41,825 bases of DNA from Heyndrickxia ginsengihumi (lineage in GTDB: Bacteria; Bacillota; Bacilli; Bacillales; Bacillaceae_C), in NCBI RefSeq assembly GCF_011008565.1, contig NZ_JAAIWK010000031.1:1-41825 (forward strand), written 5' to 3'. Positions 32,750 to 40,798 of the stretch are shown piece by piece (the stretch's first letter is position 1; each line of letters opens with the position of its first letter). The translations under genes were made by a program, and so were the position numbers. Below the pieces are notes generated by a model. It did not search any database, was not told the origin of the DNA, and worked only from the letters and a program-made list of their open reading frames with translations.

Positions 32750-33310
32750 ATGGCTCAAAATACGAATCAATTGTATAAACCAAAAAGTAATAAAAACTTT
32801 GCTTTACTCATTATTGCGGTGTCGCTCGTTGCGAACATTATTATTTTAATGTTGTTTTTTACGAATATCGGATATAAAGGGAAAGTGGACTTTGATATCA
32901 ATATTCTTCCTAGAATGAATGCGGTATTTAATAGTTTCACATTCATCTTTTTAGTATCAGCATTCATTGCGATTATGAAGAAAAATATTTCACTGCATAG
33001 AGGTTTTATTCTTGCAGCGTTTACTTCTACTTTTTTATTTTTAATCTCTTATTTAACATTTCATTATATTTCTCCAGAAACAGCAAGATATGGAGGTCAT
33101 GGGGCAATTAGAATAATTTATTTCTTTATTTTAATTACCCACAGCTTCTTAGCAGCAATCATCGTGCCAATCGCATTGTTTGCACTTGTATGGGGATGGA
33201 CGATGCAAATCAATAAGCATAAAAAAATTGTCCGTTGGGCTATGCCAATATGGCTATATGTAAGTATAACAGGTGTTGTTGTTTACTTAATGATGGCTCC
33301 TTACTATTAA
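32750..33310 (+). CDS. yozB: DUF420 membrane protein, CtaM/YozB-like
   Basis: The 186-residue protein has four or five membrane helices: ALLIIAVSLVANIIILMLFF, FNSFTFIFLVSAFIAIM, GFILAAFTSTFLFLISYLTF and two more near the end. His residues in SLHRG, TFHYI, ITHSF and the spacing LPRMNAVFNS are typical of DUF420. In Staphylococcus aureus the homologue CtaM is needed for activity of the heme-A-containing cytochrome oxidase; in B. subtilis it is YozB. GAGGTG lies 11 bases before ATG 32750, rather far. No cytochrome oxidase gene is nearby. Confidence 0.87.
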   Translation: MAQNTNQLYKPKSNKNFALLIIAVSLVANIIILMLFFTNIGYKGKVDFDINILPRMNAVFNSFTFIFLVSAFIAIMKKNISLHRGFILAAFTSTFLFLISYLTFHYISPETARYGGHGAIRIIYFFILITHSFLAAIIVPIALFALVWGWTMQINKHKKIVRWAMPIWLYVSITGVVVYLMMAPYY

Positions 33311-33330
33311 AGCCAACAGATGACCGAATT

Positions 33331-33368
33331 AAAAAGAGTGCGAACATTATTATGATCGCACTCTTTTT
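33331..33368. terminator. bidirectional terminator
   Basis: AAAAAGAGTGCGA (33331-33343) and TCGCACTCTTTTT (33356-33368) pair perfectly, serving the DUF420 gene and the convergent MocR gene. Confidence 0.9.
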
Positions 33369-33385
33369 AATATACATGTCCGTTT

Positions 33386-34837
33386 TTACTTTGTGCGCAG
33401 CTTTTTACATAAGTTTGCTAGCATAATGATCCCTTTTTCTAATTCTTCTATAGATGCATAAGAATAGGAAAGACGCAGATGATGCTGATCACTGCCATCG
33501 TATATGCTTCCTGGATTCAATAAAATCCCCGCATGCAGTGCGTGATAAAACAATTTTCGTGTGTGAATTTCTGATTGTAAACGAAGCCAAATATAAAATC
33601 CGCCTTCCGGAATATTCCACGAGGCTATATGTTTAAAATACTTATCAAGCAGCCTAAGCATAACATCTCTTCTATACATTAATTCCTTCCTTATCCGTTC
33701 TAAATACTCTGTATACATTCCATTTTTTAAACATTGTGCAACTGCATATTGTGATAAAGAACTTGAACCGTAATCCATTTGCATTTTTATATCTGACAAG
33801 CGTTCAATAACAGGTTCAGGTCCAACAAGCCAGCCAATTCTTAATCCAGGGCTCAATGTTTTAGAAATGCTTCCTATATAAAGAACATTTCCTTGTTTAT
33901 CATTCGCTTTTAAAGGTTTTGGCGGTGGAGAATCAAACCATAAATCTCCGTAAACATCATCCTCAATGATTGGTAGGGAAGCTTGTTTACAAACTTCCAG
34001 TAATTGCTGTCTCCTTTTTTCAGACATTAACATCCCTGTCGGATTATGAAAAGAAGGGATCGTATAAAGCAATGCTCCATTATGCAGACGTTTTAAACGA
34101 CTGATTGTGTGATATTCAATTCCTTCATGATCGAGAGGAATGCCAAATAAATTCATGCCAGCTGATTGGAATACGTGGACCGAATTTAAATAAGAAGGCG
34201 TCTCATGGAAAATAACGGAGCCTCGTTTTAATAAGCCGACAGATATTAACTGTAACGCTTGAAGTGCTCCAGAAACGATTAATATTGATGATGGTGATGC
34301 ATCAATTTCTTTTGATGTTAAATACTCACTGACCGTTTTTCGCAATAACAGGTTTCCCTTAGGTTCTTCATATCCTAAAGAAAGTTTTTCTGTATTCAGT
34401 TGCAGAATTTGTTTCATCTTTTTAGTTGGTAATAAATGTGGTGAAAGTTCACCTGTACCGAGTCGAATATAGTAAGGATCTGCCTCCGCTTTATTGATTT
34501 CTTGGATGATGTTGATATTCGGTTCATGAATGCCAGAAGATACATAACTAGTTCAATCAGGTGGTGGTGTTGAAGCAAGCAGACTCCATGTATTATTCAC
34601 AACTTTAGTACCACTGCCAACTTTTGCTTCGATTAACCCATCTGCGACCAACTCTTCGAAAGCTGTTACAATTGTACTTCTATTGACTCCAAAGCAGTTA
34701 GCCAACGTTCTTTGAGAAGGTAATTTTGTACCGACTGTCCACTCACCATTCATTATTTTCTTTTTCATATAATGAGAGATTTGCAAATGCAAAGGGATTG
34801 AAGAGGCTTTTTGCGGTTTCCATTCAATTTCAAACAT
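33386..34837 (-). pseudogene. MocR/PdxR-type regulator interrupted by one in-frame stop
   Basis: The reading frame is continuous over 484 codons except for a TGA at 34553-34555. Before it lie 94 residues: a GntR helix-turn-helix (LPSQRTLANCFGVNRSTIVT, then AFEELVADGLIEAKVGSGT). After it the same frame gives TSYVSSGIHEPNINIIQEI and then a full aminotransferase domain with SGALQALQLIS, IPSFHNPTGML, the PLP lysine in GSISKTLSPGLR, and LRLSYSY. A tryptophan is usual at this place in the linker (PPPDW), so a single TGG-to-TGA change is the simplest cause. The GntR domain may survive as a short protein. The start is ATG 34837 with GGAG upstream. It is divergent from a LysE-type gene, its probable target. 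Confidence 0.87.
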
Positions 34838-34862
34838 ATATATAAACTCCATTTTTTCTTTT

Positions 34863-34904
34863 ATTATAATCAATGGTTGGTTTTGTTTCCATCCAATTGG
34901 TTGG
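34863..34904. promoter_or_regulatory. MocR-lysE divergent promoter with direct repeats
   Basis: TGGTTGG occurs at 34874-34880 and 34898-34904, 24 bases apart in the same orientation, as expected for MocR proteins that bind direct repeats on one helix face. ATTATA at 34863-34868 is TATAAT for the minus-strand regulator. Confidence 0.5.
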
Positions 34905-34962
34905 AGACAACAAATCTATCATTCGCTATTCTAAATAGAGAAAAATCAAGGAGGAGATCAAT

Positions 34963-35580
34963 ATGGAACCTTTGATCCACGGAATCATCTTATCATTTGG
35001 ATTAATCTTACCTTTAGGGGCCCAAAATGTTTTTGTTTTTAATCAAGGAACCGTACATAAGCATATCATTTATGCACTGCCGGCAATTATAACAGCAGGA
35101 TTATGTGATACAATTTTAATTTTTATAGCAGTCGCAGGTGTGTCCATTATCATGCTGCAATTCGTATGGCTAAGAATGCTGCTATTAATCATCGGGGTCT
35201 GTTTTTTAGCATATATTGGATATGCCCTGTGGAAAAGCTCATCAAATATAAACACTGTACAACAGCCGCAACATTTTTCCATGAAACGTCAAATCGTATA
35301 CGCAGCTTCTGTATCACTCCTTAATCCACATGCGATGCTTGATACGGTCGGCGTAATTGGAACAAATTCTCTTATGTATACTGGCTTTGAGAAATGGTTA
35401 TACACAATAGCATGCATTAGCGTTTCTTGGGTTTGGTTTTTTTCTTTAGCAATGATCGGAAGAAAAGTCGGTCAAATTGATCAGAAAGGCCATTTATTAA
35501 AACGAATGAATCAAGTTTCTGCTTTTATTATTTGGGGAACCGCTCTATTTATGGGTGCGCAACTGTTTTCACTTAAATAA
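34963..35580 (+). CDS. LysE/ArgO-family amino acid exporter
   Basis: The 205-residue membrane protein has about six helices. The family start is HGIILSFGLILPLGAQNVFV, with the conserved LGAQN, and LLNPHAMLDTVGVIG matches the second conserved Asn-Pro motif. It probably exports lysine, arginine or another basic amino acid. AAGGAGGAG precedes ATG 34963. The divergent MocR regulator likely controlled it, so the stop codon in that regulator may have altered its expression. The NUDIX gene follows within 36 bases. Confidence 0.9.
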   Translation: MEPLIHGIILSFGLILPLGAQNVFVFNQGTVHKHIIYALPAIITAGLCDTILIFIAVAGVSIIMLQFVWLRMLLLIIGVCFLAYIGYALWKSSSNINTVQQPQHFSMKRQIVYAASVSLLNPHAMLDTVGVIGTNSLMYTGFEKWLYTIACISVSWVWFFSLAMIGRKVGQIDQKGHLLKRMNQVSAFIIWGTALFMGAQLFSLK

Positions 35581-35615
35581 AGGATATATCAATAATAAAC
35601 AATGGTGGTGAAAGA

Positions 35616-36233
35616 ATGGAACCTAAATGGCTTTATTGGGCAAAGAAGCTTCAGGCCATTTCACAGGCGGGGTTAGCCTATGCAAAAGATGTTAATGATT
35701 TAGAACGCTTAGAGCTTATTCGCAATATTAGTGTTGAAATGTTGTCGCAACAAACGAATGTTGAAATGTCTGTCATAAAAGACTTATTTGCAGGTGAAAC
35801 CGGGTATGCAACACCAAAAGTTGATATAAGAGCGGTTATATTTAAGGACGAGAAAATATTAATGGTAAAAGAAAAGAGCGATGGTAACTGGTCATTGCCT
35901 GGTGGCTGGGCTGATATTGGATTAACTCCTAGTGAAGTCGCTGTGAAAGAAGTAAAGGAAGAATCGGGGCTTGAAGTAGCATCGAGTAAATTGCTTGCGG
36001 TTTTCGATAAAAAATGTCATGCACACCCTTATTCTCCTTATGCTGTATATAAACTTTTTATACAATGCGAATTAATCGGGGGACAACCACAGGCAGGGAT
36101 CGAAACGGATGCAGTTCAATTTTTTTCGAAAGATGCGTTACCGCTATTATCAATTACTAGAAATACAATAACGCAAATAGAAATTGCCTTTAAACATTTG
36201 CAAAACCCGTTAGAACCCGTTGATTTTGACTAA
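35616..36233 (+). CDS. NUDIX hydrolase with N-terminal NUDIX_N-like domain
   Basis: The 205-residue protein has a ~60-residue helical N-terminal part (KWLYWAKKLQAISQAGLAYA) followed by the NUDIX domain. The box is GGWADIGLTPSEVAVKEVKE followed by ESG, where the first Glu of the canonical pattern is replaced by Leu and Arg by Lys; the metal-binding KEVKEE glutamates are kept. Relatives with this architecture hydrolyse nucleoside diphosphate derivatives such as ADP-ribose or CDP-choline. It is likely cotranscribed with the LysE-type gene. Confidence 0.87.
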   Translation: MEPKWLYWAKKLQAISQAGLAYAKDVNDLERLELIRNISVEMLSQQTNVEMSVIKDLFAGETGYATPKVDIRAVIFKDEKILMVKEKSDGNWSLPGGWADIGLTPSEVAVKEVKEESGLEVASSKLLAVFDKKCHAHPYSPYAVYKLFIQCELIGGQPQAGIETDAVQFFSKDALPLLSITRNTITQIEIAFKHLQNPLEPVDFD

Positions 36234-36257
36234 TTAGGTATGTTCCTTCATGTGATT

Positions 36258-36719
36258 TCAGTGAGAAGATGTCTTTAATTTTTCTTTATTATATTGAAAG
36301 GCATACAAAATCACAGCTCGTATGAAGTCAATTACTAAATATTGAACTTTTGTCAATTTTACTAAAGATAAAATTTTAAATCGTTTCATATATTTTAACC
36401 CGCCAAAAATAAAGACAATATGAAGAAGTGTATTTGAAATTAAAAATATTCGTAATTTACCATATGTTAGTTTGAGCATCCATAAACTAGTAATAAAATA
36501 AGGACCAAGATTAAAAATATCGAAACTGTCCAATGGTGGAATTCCTTTATAAAACCGCCACCATTTTTTCTTTTCACCATATACATCCAACACTTTAGTA
36601 AGACCGCACATAAAGGTGGCAGCTGTAACATATTTTTTAAATGCTTGCTTACCTAATAATGGCAAGGTTAACCATGAGAGAATAAAGATGGCAATTAACA
36701 CGATTTTTGAGCTTTTCAC
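36258..36719 (-). CDS. unknown membrane protein, tandem paralogue 1
   Basis: The 153-residue protein has three or four membrane helices: KIVLIAIFILSWLTLPLL, the amphipathic KKWWRFYKGIPPLDSFDIFN, then LGPYFITSLWMLKLTYG and further helices to the end. A KVQYLVIDFIRAVILYAFQY segment closes it. It is a Bacillus-type hypothetical family with no assigned role that I know. I start at GTG 36719, five bases after GGAGGT; the longer reading to 36824 covers the duplicated promoter region. It is the duplicate of the next gene, less alike in helix 2 and at the C-terminus. Confidence 0.78.
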   Translation of the reverse strand: MKSSKIVLIAIFILSWLTLPLLGKQAFKKYVTAATFMCGLTKVLDVYGEKKKWWRFYKGIPPLDSFDIFNLGPYFITSLWMLKLTYGKLRIFLISNTLLHIVFIFGGLKYMKRFKILSLVKLTKVQYLVIDFIRAVILYAFQYNKEKLKTSSH

Positions 36720-36851
36720 TTTGCACCTCCAATATTTGTAGGGTGTGTAATTTTTATTAAAATATGTTCTAGTGGCAATGGACCTTTTAAAAATCGATTC
36801 ACATAAAAAAAGCACAAATAACATGAATTTGTGACCTTTGGATTCAACAGC

Positions 36852-37349
36852 CTATTTAGCATTTGAATGAACTCTTTTCCTTTGAATCGAGTGAAAACAT
36901 GCTTGTATTTTTTCTTGAATATATTGAAATCCATATAGAATCAATGCTCTTGCTGCATCAATTAATAAATACTGGACTTTTGTTAGTTTTACTAACGATA
37001 GAATGTTAAGTCGTTGAATATATTTTATTCCATGGAAAATAAATAAAATATGAAGTATTGTATTTGACATAAAGTATTTTGGGAATTTGCCATATGTTAA
37101 TTTGAGCACCCACAAACTAGTGATGAAATACGGACCAATATTAAATATATCCATACTGTTTAATGGGGGAATCCCTTTATAAAACCGCCACCATTTTTTT
37201 CTTTTTCCATATTCATCTAAAACCTTTGTTAAAATGCACATGAATATTGCAGAAGGAAGATATTTTTTGAAGGCCTCTCGACCTAATAAAGGCAAGGTTA
37301 ACCACGAAAGAACAAAGATTATAATTAAAATGAGCCTTGAGCTTTTCAC
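36852..37349 (-). CDS. unknown membrane protein, tandem paralogue 2
   Basis: The 165-residue protein matches paralogue 1 nearly end to end: SWLTLPLLG, AFKKY, KKWWRFYKGIPPL, IGPYFITSLWVLKLTYG and LSLVKLTKVQYL are shared. It has an additional basic tail of about 15 residues. I start at GTG 37349, six bases after GGAGGT; GTG 37355 touches the ribosome site. The upstream words GTGTAG/GTGTAA and a T/A-rich box are also duplicated, so the copied unit included the promoter. No function can be given. Confidence 0.78.
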   Translation of the reverse strand: MKSSRLILIIIFVLSWLTLPLLGREAFKKYLPSAIFMCILTKVLDEYGKRKKWWRFYKGIPPLNSMDIFNIGPYFITSLWVLKLTYGKFPKYFMSNTILHILFIFHGIKYIQRLNILSLVKLTKVQYLLIDAARALILYGFQYIQEKIQACFHSIQRKRVHSNAK

Positions 37350-37473
37350 TTTCACACCTCCATAACGATAGGATGTGTAGTTTTTATAAAAATATTAAAA
37401 TAATGGATCTGATTTTACATTAACAGTCGACGAGAAATAAAAAAAGTCAAAAACTAAAAAAACGTTTGTAACT

Positions 37474-37527
37474 AAAAAATGCCCCAGTTGTATCTATAAC
37501 AAGTAGGCTGTTATTCGAAAACTGGGG
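37474..37527 (-). terminator. terminator behind the cotA remnant
   Basis: CCCCAGTT (37482-37489) pairs with AACTGGGG (37520-37527), with an inner TAACA/TGTTA stem. On the minus strand it is followed by CATTTTTT. It outlived the gene it served. Confidence 0.75.
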
Positions 37528-37602
37528 AGGATGAAAGGATATAAAATCTACATGCGTTTTTTCTAATTTCCTGAAATAATGTTGCAATTGAATCATTATA
37601 TT

Positions 37603-38144
37603 TAAGTCGTGCGGATCAATTACGAGATATGGACGCATCATATCTTCATATCATGATCCTCATGATCTAAAATATGGCAATGCCCAACATACTGCCCGGC
37701 AAATGGAAAAAATCTCATCATTACACAGTAATTTGGGCAGATGATGCTACAACAGTGTCTTGCATCTGCGTTCATTATGTTTACAATAAGGGCCTGTTTG
37801 CATAAAGTCATTTGTAAACCATGCTTCAGGATACCCGTCGCTATCCGATTGTGTTTCGCTTCCATGTACATGTACGACTGTTCGAACTTCAGGAAGATCT
37901 CCGAATTGATTGATCCACTGGCAGGAGATGCCGCTGTGGAAGGTTATTTGCCCATTTAACCTTGATTGGTTTTCCTTTTTCCACATCAAATAGTGGGCCA
38001 GGATAGCTACCATTATATCCCCATAACTGTGTGAGTGGTAAATCCCTGTGTAATTTTTGTCTAAACTGTTCAATCGTGACGGCTTGGTTTTTACGTTTGA
38101 AGAATTGGCAGTGTTTCAATAAATTTTTCTAATAATATGTTCAC
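37603..38144 (-). pseudogene. cotA: CotA-type multicopper oxidase (spore coat laccase) remnant
   Basis: On the minus strand GTG 38144, behind GGAG, starts NILLEKFIETLPILQT and hits a stop. After a frame change it reads FRQKLHRDLPLTQLWGYNGS, then YPGPLFDVEKGKPIKVKWAN. A second frame change gives DLPEVRTVVHVHGSETQSDS and DGYPEAWFT, the first copper-binding region. About 300 residues are then missing. The remainder is FFPFAGQYVGHCHILDHEDH and, after another shift, MMRPYLVIDPHD, the C-terminal His-Cys-His copper site. The last shift sits at a near-duplicated ATATGAAG/ATATGATG. At least three frameshifts plus a large deletion make it dead. Confidence 0.88.
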
Positions 38145-38223
38145 ATCTTCAGCTCCTGTATGTAGTATTTTTTTATTACTAATTCCTTTTTATGAAGAAG
38201 GCAGTTCCCTAATCGGCCATTCA

Positions 38224-38253
38224 AAAAGCTTAGGCAATATATCCTAAGCTTTT
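38224..38253 (-). terminator. terminator of the YuiD-like gene
   Basis: AAAAGCTTAGG (38224-38234) and CCTAAGCTTTT (38243-38253) pair perfectly, directly after the minus-strand stop at 38262. Confidence 0.85.
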
Positions 38254-38261
38254 GTATATCA

Positions 38262-38735
38262 TTATGAAAATGGATAGATGTAATAAGTTAAAATACTAAC
38301 AATAATGCCTGTTATAATTCCAAAAAATACTTCAGCGGGCTGATGACCTAGTAATTCTTTAAGTTTTTCTCTAGACTCTGTTTTCTTTAAATTCGGGTCT
38401 TTTAACGTTTCGATTAAGCGATTGAAATCAGCTAATAATTTATTTAACACTTCAGCGTGATACCCTGCATGGCGCCGAACCCCTGTAGCATCATGCATAA
38501 CAATCATTGAGATGACAATACAAATGGCAAATTCATTTGAATAAAATCCTGATGTTAATCCGATTGCTGTCGTTAATGCGATAATCGTCGCTGTATGGGA
38601 ACTTGGCATTCCCCCAGTACTGAACATCAATCCCCATTTTACTTCGCGTGTATTGAAGAAGTGAATAGGGATTTTTACAAACTGGGCTATTAACATCCCT
38701 AAAAGAGCGGCTAAAATTGGATAGGATAATAGCAT
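38262..38735 (-). CDS. yuiD: divergent PAP2-family membrane protein (YuiD-like)
   Basis: The 157-residue protein belongs to DUF212/divergent PAP2. It has a first membrane helix (YPILAALLGMLIAQFVKIPI), the phosphatase-like MFSTGGMPSSHTATIIAL motif, VMHDATGVRRHAGYHAEVLN resembling the second PAP2 motif, and a final membrane helix. It may act on lipid phosphates, though the family is uncharacterised; the B. subtilis relative is YuiD. AGGAGG precedes ATG 38735. Confidence 0.88.
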   Translation of the reverse strand: MLLSYPILAALLGMLIAQFVKIPIHFFNTREVKWGLMFSTGGMPSSHTATIIALTTAIGLTSGFYSNEFAICIVISMIVMHDATGVRRHAGYHAEVLNKLLADFNRLIETLKDPNLKKTESREKLKELLGHQPAEVFFGIITGIIVSILTYYIYPFS

Positions 38736-38949
38736 ATTGTCCTCCTATTTAATTATTGTTGTTCTTAGATTATGAAAAACCTTTGTATTCAAAACCTGTC
38801 CAGAAATATTTTTTATTGGAATTCATGGCACTGTTCATTCCATTTACATTAACGCTTTTGAAAGTGCGAAAAACTTAATAAAGACAAGAGTTTCTTGCTT
38901 TCGACAAATATGTTGTATGGTAAAATATACATAAAGGAGGATGAGAAAA

Positions 38950-39933
38950 TTGAAAAATAACAATAAATTAGTTATCGTCGGTGTCGGTCACGTCGGTTCG
39001 TATGTGCTTGCGGATGCGATGAAATTAGGTCTATTTTCAGAAATTTCCGTAATAGATATTAACAAAGAGGTTGCCTTTGGAGAGGCGCTAGATCAGGCGC
39101 ATGCAACCGCCCTTACATATATGACAAATACAACTGTAAAAGCGGGAGATTATTCAGAGTGCGCAGATGCAGATGTAATTATTTGCGCAGCAGGTCCAAG
39201 TGTATTGAAATCATCTGAAGATGAGATGCCTGATCGGGCATTATTGGCAGTTAAAAATGCCGCTGTTATTCGTGAAGTGATGACCGGTATTACTGCCTAT
39301 ACGAAAGAAGCCATTATTATTATGATTACGAACCCACTAGATACAATGGTATACATCGCTGAAAATGAATTTAATTATCCGAAAGGACGAGTATTTGGAA
39401 CAGGAACAATGCTAGACTCCGCACGGTTGCGCTATGTAATAGCAAATAATTACAATATTGATCCAAAAAGTGTAACCGGTTATATGATGGGAGAACATGG
39501 ACATACAGCTTTCCCGGTATTCAGTCGCTTAAATATTCAAGGATTTGGTGAAAAAGAATTAGATCAAGTATTTAAAGGAAAAGAACCATTGCACAGGGAA
39601 GAAATCGGAAAACAGGTTGTTAAATCTGCTTTTGATGTTTTAAATGGAAAAGGATGGACAAATGCAGGAATCGCTCAAGCTGCAGTTACTTTAGCGAAAG
39701 CAATTATGTTAGATGAACATAGTGTTTATCCAATTTCAACCACACTGCGCGGGCAATACGGATATGATGGGGATGTAGCTTTCAGTATGCCTTGTATAGT
39801 CGGACGGAATGGGGTAGAAAAGCAATTAGAAATTTCATTAGATGAACAAGAAACTGAATGGCTTCATAAATCAGCGAAATATATTCAAGAAACGATGAAA
39901 GTTGCACAGACAGGAAAAGAATTTATAAAGTAA
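38950..39933 (+). CDS. L-2-hydroxyacid dehydrogenase of the lactate/malate family
   Basis: The 327-residue NAD-dependent dehydrogenase shows the Rossmann motif VIVGVGHVGSYVLAD, NPLDTMVY, the substrate-binding Arg in GTGTMLDSARLRY, and the catalytic His in GEHGHTAF. The specificity loop reads AAGPSVLKSSEDEMPDRALL, with neither the Gln of lactate nor the Arg of malate dehydrogenases, and is more like L-2-hydroxyisocaproate dehydrogenase. The substrate is therefore likely a larger 2-oxo acid. I prefer TTG 38950, nine bases after AAAGGAGG; the in-frame ATG at 38941 touches the ribosome site. It is a single gene. Confidence 0.85.
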   Translation: MKNNNKLVIVGVGHVGSYVLADAMKLGLFSEISVIDINKEVAFGEALDQAHATALTYMTNTTVKAGDYSECADADVIICAAGPSVLKSSEDEMPDRALLAVKNAAVIREVMTGITAYTKEAIIIMITNPLDTMVYIAENEFNYPKGRVFGTGTMLDSARLRYVIANNYNIDPKSVTGYMMGEHGHTAFPVFSRLNIQGFGEKELDQVFKGKEPLHREEIGKQVVKSAFDVLNGKGWTNAGIAQAAVTLAKAIMLDEHSVYPISTTLRGQYGYDGDVAFSMPCIVGRNGVEKQLEISLDEQETEWLHKSAKYIQETMKVAQTGKEFIK

Positions 39934-39968
39934 GATCAATAACAGGTGTATTAAAAATCAAAAAGCTG

Positions 39969-40009
39969 GCTCTATTGTAAAAAATAATGGAAATCTAATT
40001 CAATAGAGC
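39969..40009. other. 9-bp inverted repeat after the dehydrogenase gene
   Basis: GCTCTATTG (39969-39977) and CAATAGAGC (40001-40009) pair perfectly across 23 bases. No T-tract follows, so it is a weak terminator or a remnant of something else. Confidence 0.4.
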
Positions 40010-40050
40010 TAGTAATCTTACAAACAAAGAACAGATATCAGAAATATCTA

Positions 40051-40078
40051 TCTAATTACAGTATGTGCTAAAAACACA
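40051..40078 (+). other. Ter-like replication termination site upstream of rtp
   Basis: The site begins TCTAATTACAGTATGTGCTA. Compared with the B. subtilis TerI sequence as I remember it (ACTAATTAAACTATGTAC and on), about 20 of 28 positions agree, including CTAATTA, TATGT and CTAAA. In B. subtilis two inverted Ter sites lie directly upstream of rtp and overlap its promoter, the same place as here. RTP dimers bound at Ter stop forks from one direction and repress rtp. Confidence 0.65.
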
Positions 40079-40094
40079 ATGTATTCCTTTCAAT

Positions 40095-40125
40095 TATGCA
40101 CCTAAGTGAACATATGTTCTGTTGT
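40095..40125 (-). other. possible second, inverted Ter site
   Basis: On the minus strand GAACATATGTTCACTTAGG resembles the Ter core (AACTATGTACTAAAT) with an inserted base. The TATGT cores of the two sites are ~50 bases apart and point in opposite directions, as with IRI and IRII of B. subtilis. The centre GAACATATGTTC is itself a palindrome. A direct-orientation reading (ATTATGCACCTAAGT) is also possible, so assignment is tentative. Confidence 0.4.
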
Positions 40126-40154
40126 AACGACACAGCAAAAGGAAGATGAGAATA

Positions 40155-40526
40155 ATGGATACGAATAAAAGAGAAAGTACAGGCTTTTTGATTAAACAGC
40201 GTGCATTTTTGAAATTATATATTATCACAAATATTGAAAATGGTCGTTGGTACGGATTAAAATTATTAGATGAATTGAAAAAGGAATTTAAACCGCTTGG
40301 GTTTGAACCTCAGCATTCAGAAGTATACCGTGCTCTACATGAACTTGAAGATGAAGAAGAAATATTAACGAAGGGGAAAGTGAAGGTTGCAGGGGCGAAG
40401 CGTAAAGAAGTTGTTGTTTATAAAATAAAGGATCACGAAAAAGCGCAAGCCTATAAAAAGTTAGTAAAAACAGATTTGGATCGGTGCGTTAAACTACTGC
40501 AAAAAGCACTGAAAGATAACTTCTAA
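40155..40526 (+). CDS. rtp: replication terminator protein RTP
   Basis: The 123-residue winged-helix protein lines up with B. subtilis RTP along its full length: RESTGFLIKQRAFLKLYIIT, WYGLKLLDELKKEFKPLGFE, HSEVYRALHEL, then a C-terminal dimer helix ending DRCVKLLQKALKDNF. RTP dimers bind Ter sites and arrest replication forks at the terminus. I start at ATG 40155, which aligns exactly with the B. subtilis N-terminus and is nine bases after GGAAG; ATG 40146 touches the ribosome site. It is related to PadR-like wHTH proteins, but the near-collinear match makes RTP clear. Ter-like sites upstream suggest autoregulation. Confidence 0.93.
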   Translation: MDTNKRESTGFLIKQRAFLKLYIITNIENGRWYGLKLLDELKKEFKPLGFEPQHSEVYRALHELEDEEEILTKGKVKVAGAKRKEVVVYKIKDHEKAQAYKKLVKTDLDRCVKLLQKALKDNF

Positions 40527-40557
40527 ATTATTACAGTATTTCTACAATATAAAAATT

Positions 40558-40590
40558 AACAAGTCCTGTTTTAAACGGACTTGTTTTTAT
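40558..40590 (+). terminator. terminator of rtp
   Basis: AACAAGTCC (40558-40566) and GGACTTGTT (40577-40585) pair perfectly with TTT following. Confidence 0.85.
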
Positions 40591-40749
40591 GTGTGGAAGG
40601 CATTGCGGATAAGTGGAGTCCAATGCTTCAAGAGAAAACGACTAAAATAAAATTGGAAAATTTATGTTTTAAAAAGCATTTTAAACGAAAAATTATCGGA
40701 CTTTTGTCGTATTTACGATTTTTAAATCGAAAAATTTCGGTTTGCCATG

Positions 40750-40755
40750 TATAAT
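40750..40755 (+). promoter_or_regulatory. -10 box of the SwrB-like/MltG-like pair
   Basis: TATAAT directly after CCATG, about 44 bases before the start codon. The -35 candidate at 17-base spacing is TCGAAA (40727-40732), which is imperfect. Confidence 0.5.
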
Positions 40756-40798
40756 AAGTATTTGAAACAATCTATTCTAAATGAAGGAGGACGTTTTA

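Noticed and set aside
37447-37641. 64-codon minus-strand open frame starting MMRPYLVIDP
   Set aside because: Its first dozen residues are the frameshifted end of cotA; the rest is read-through into non-coding DNA and the terminator.
40155-40526. PadR-type repressor
   Set aside because: The fold is related, but the near-collinear match to RTP including both ends and the upstream Ter-like site favour RTP.
40650-40670. CodY-like box around AAATTGGAAAATTT
   Set aside because: At least three mismatches to AATTTTCWGAAAATT in very AT-rich DNA; expected by chance.
39934-40780. dif recombination site near rtp
   Set aside because: I looked for a match to the Bacillus dif sequence as I remember it and found none here or elsewhere in the window; it may lie outside.
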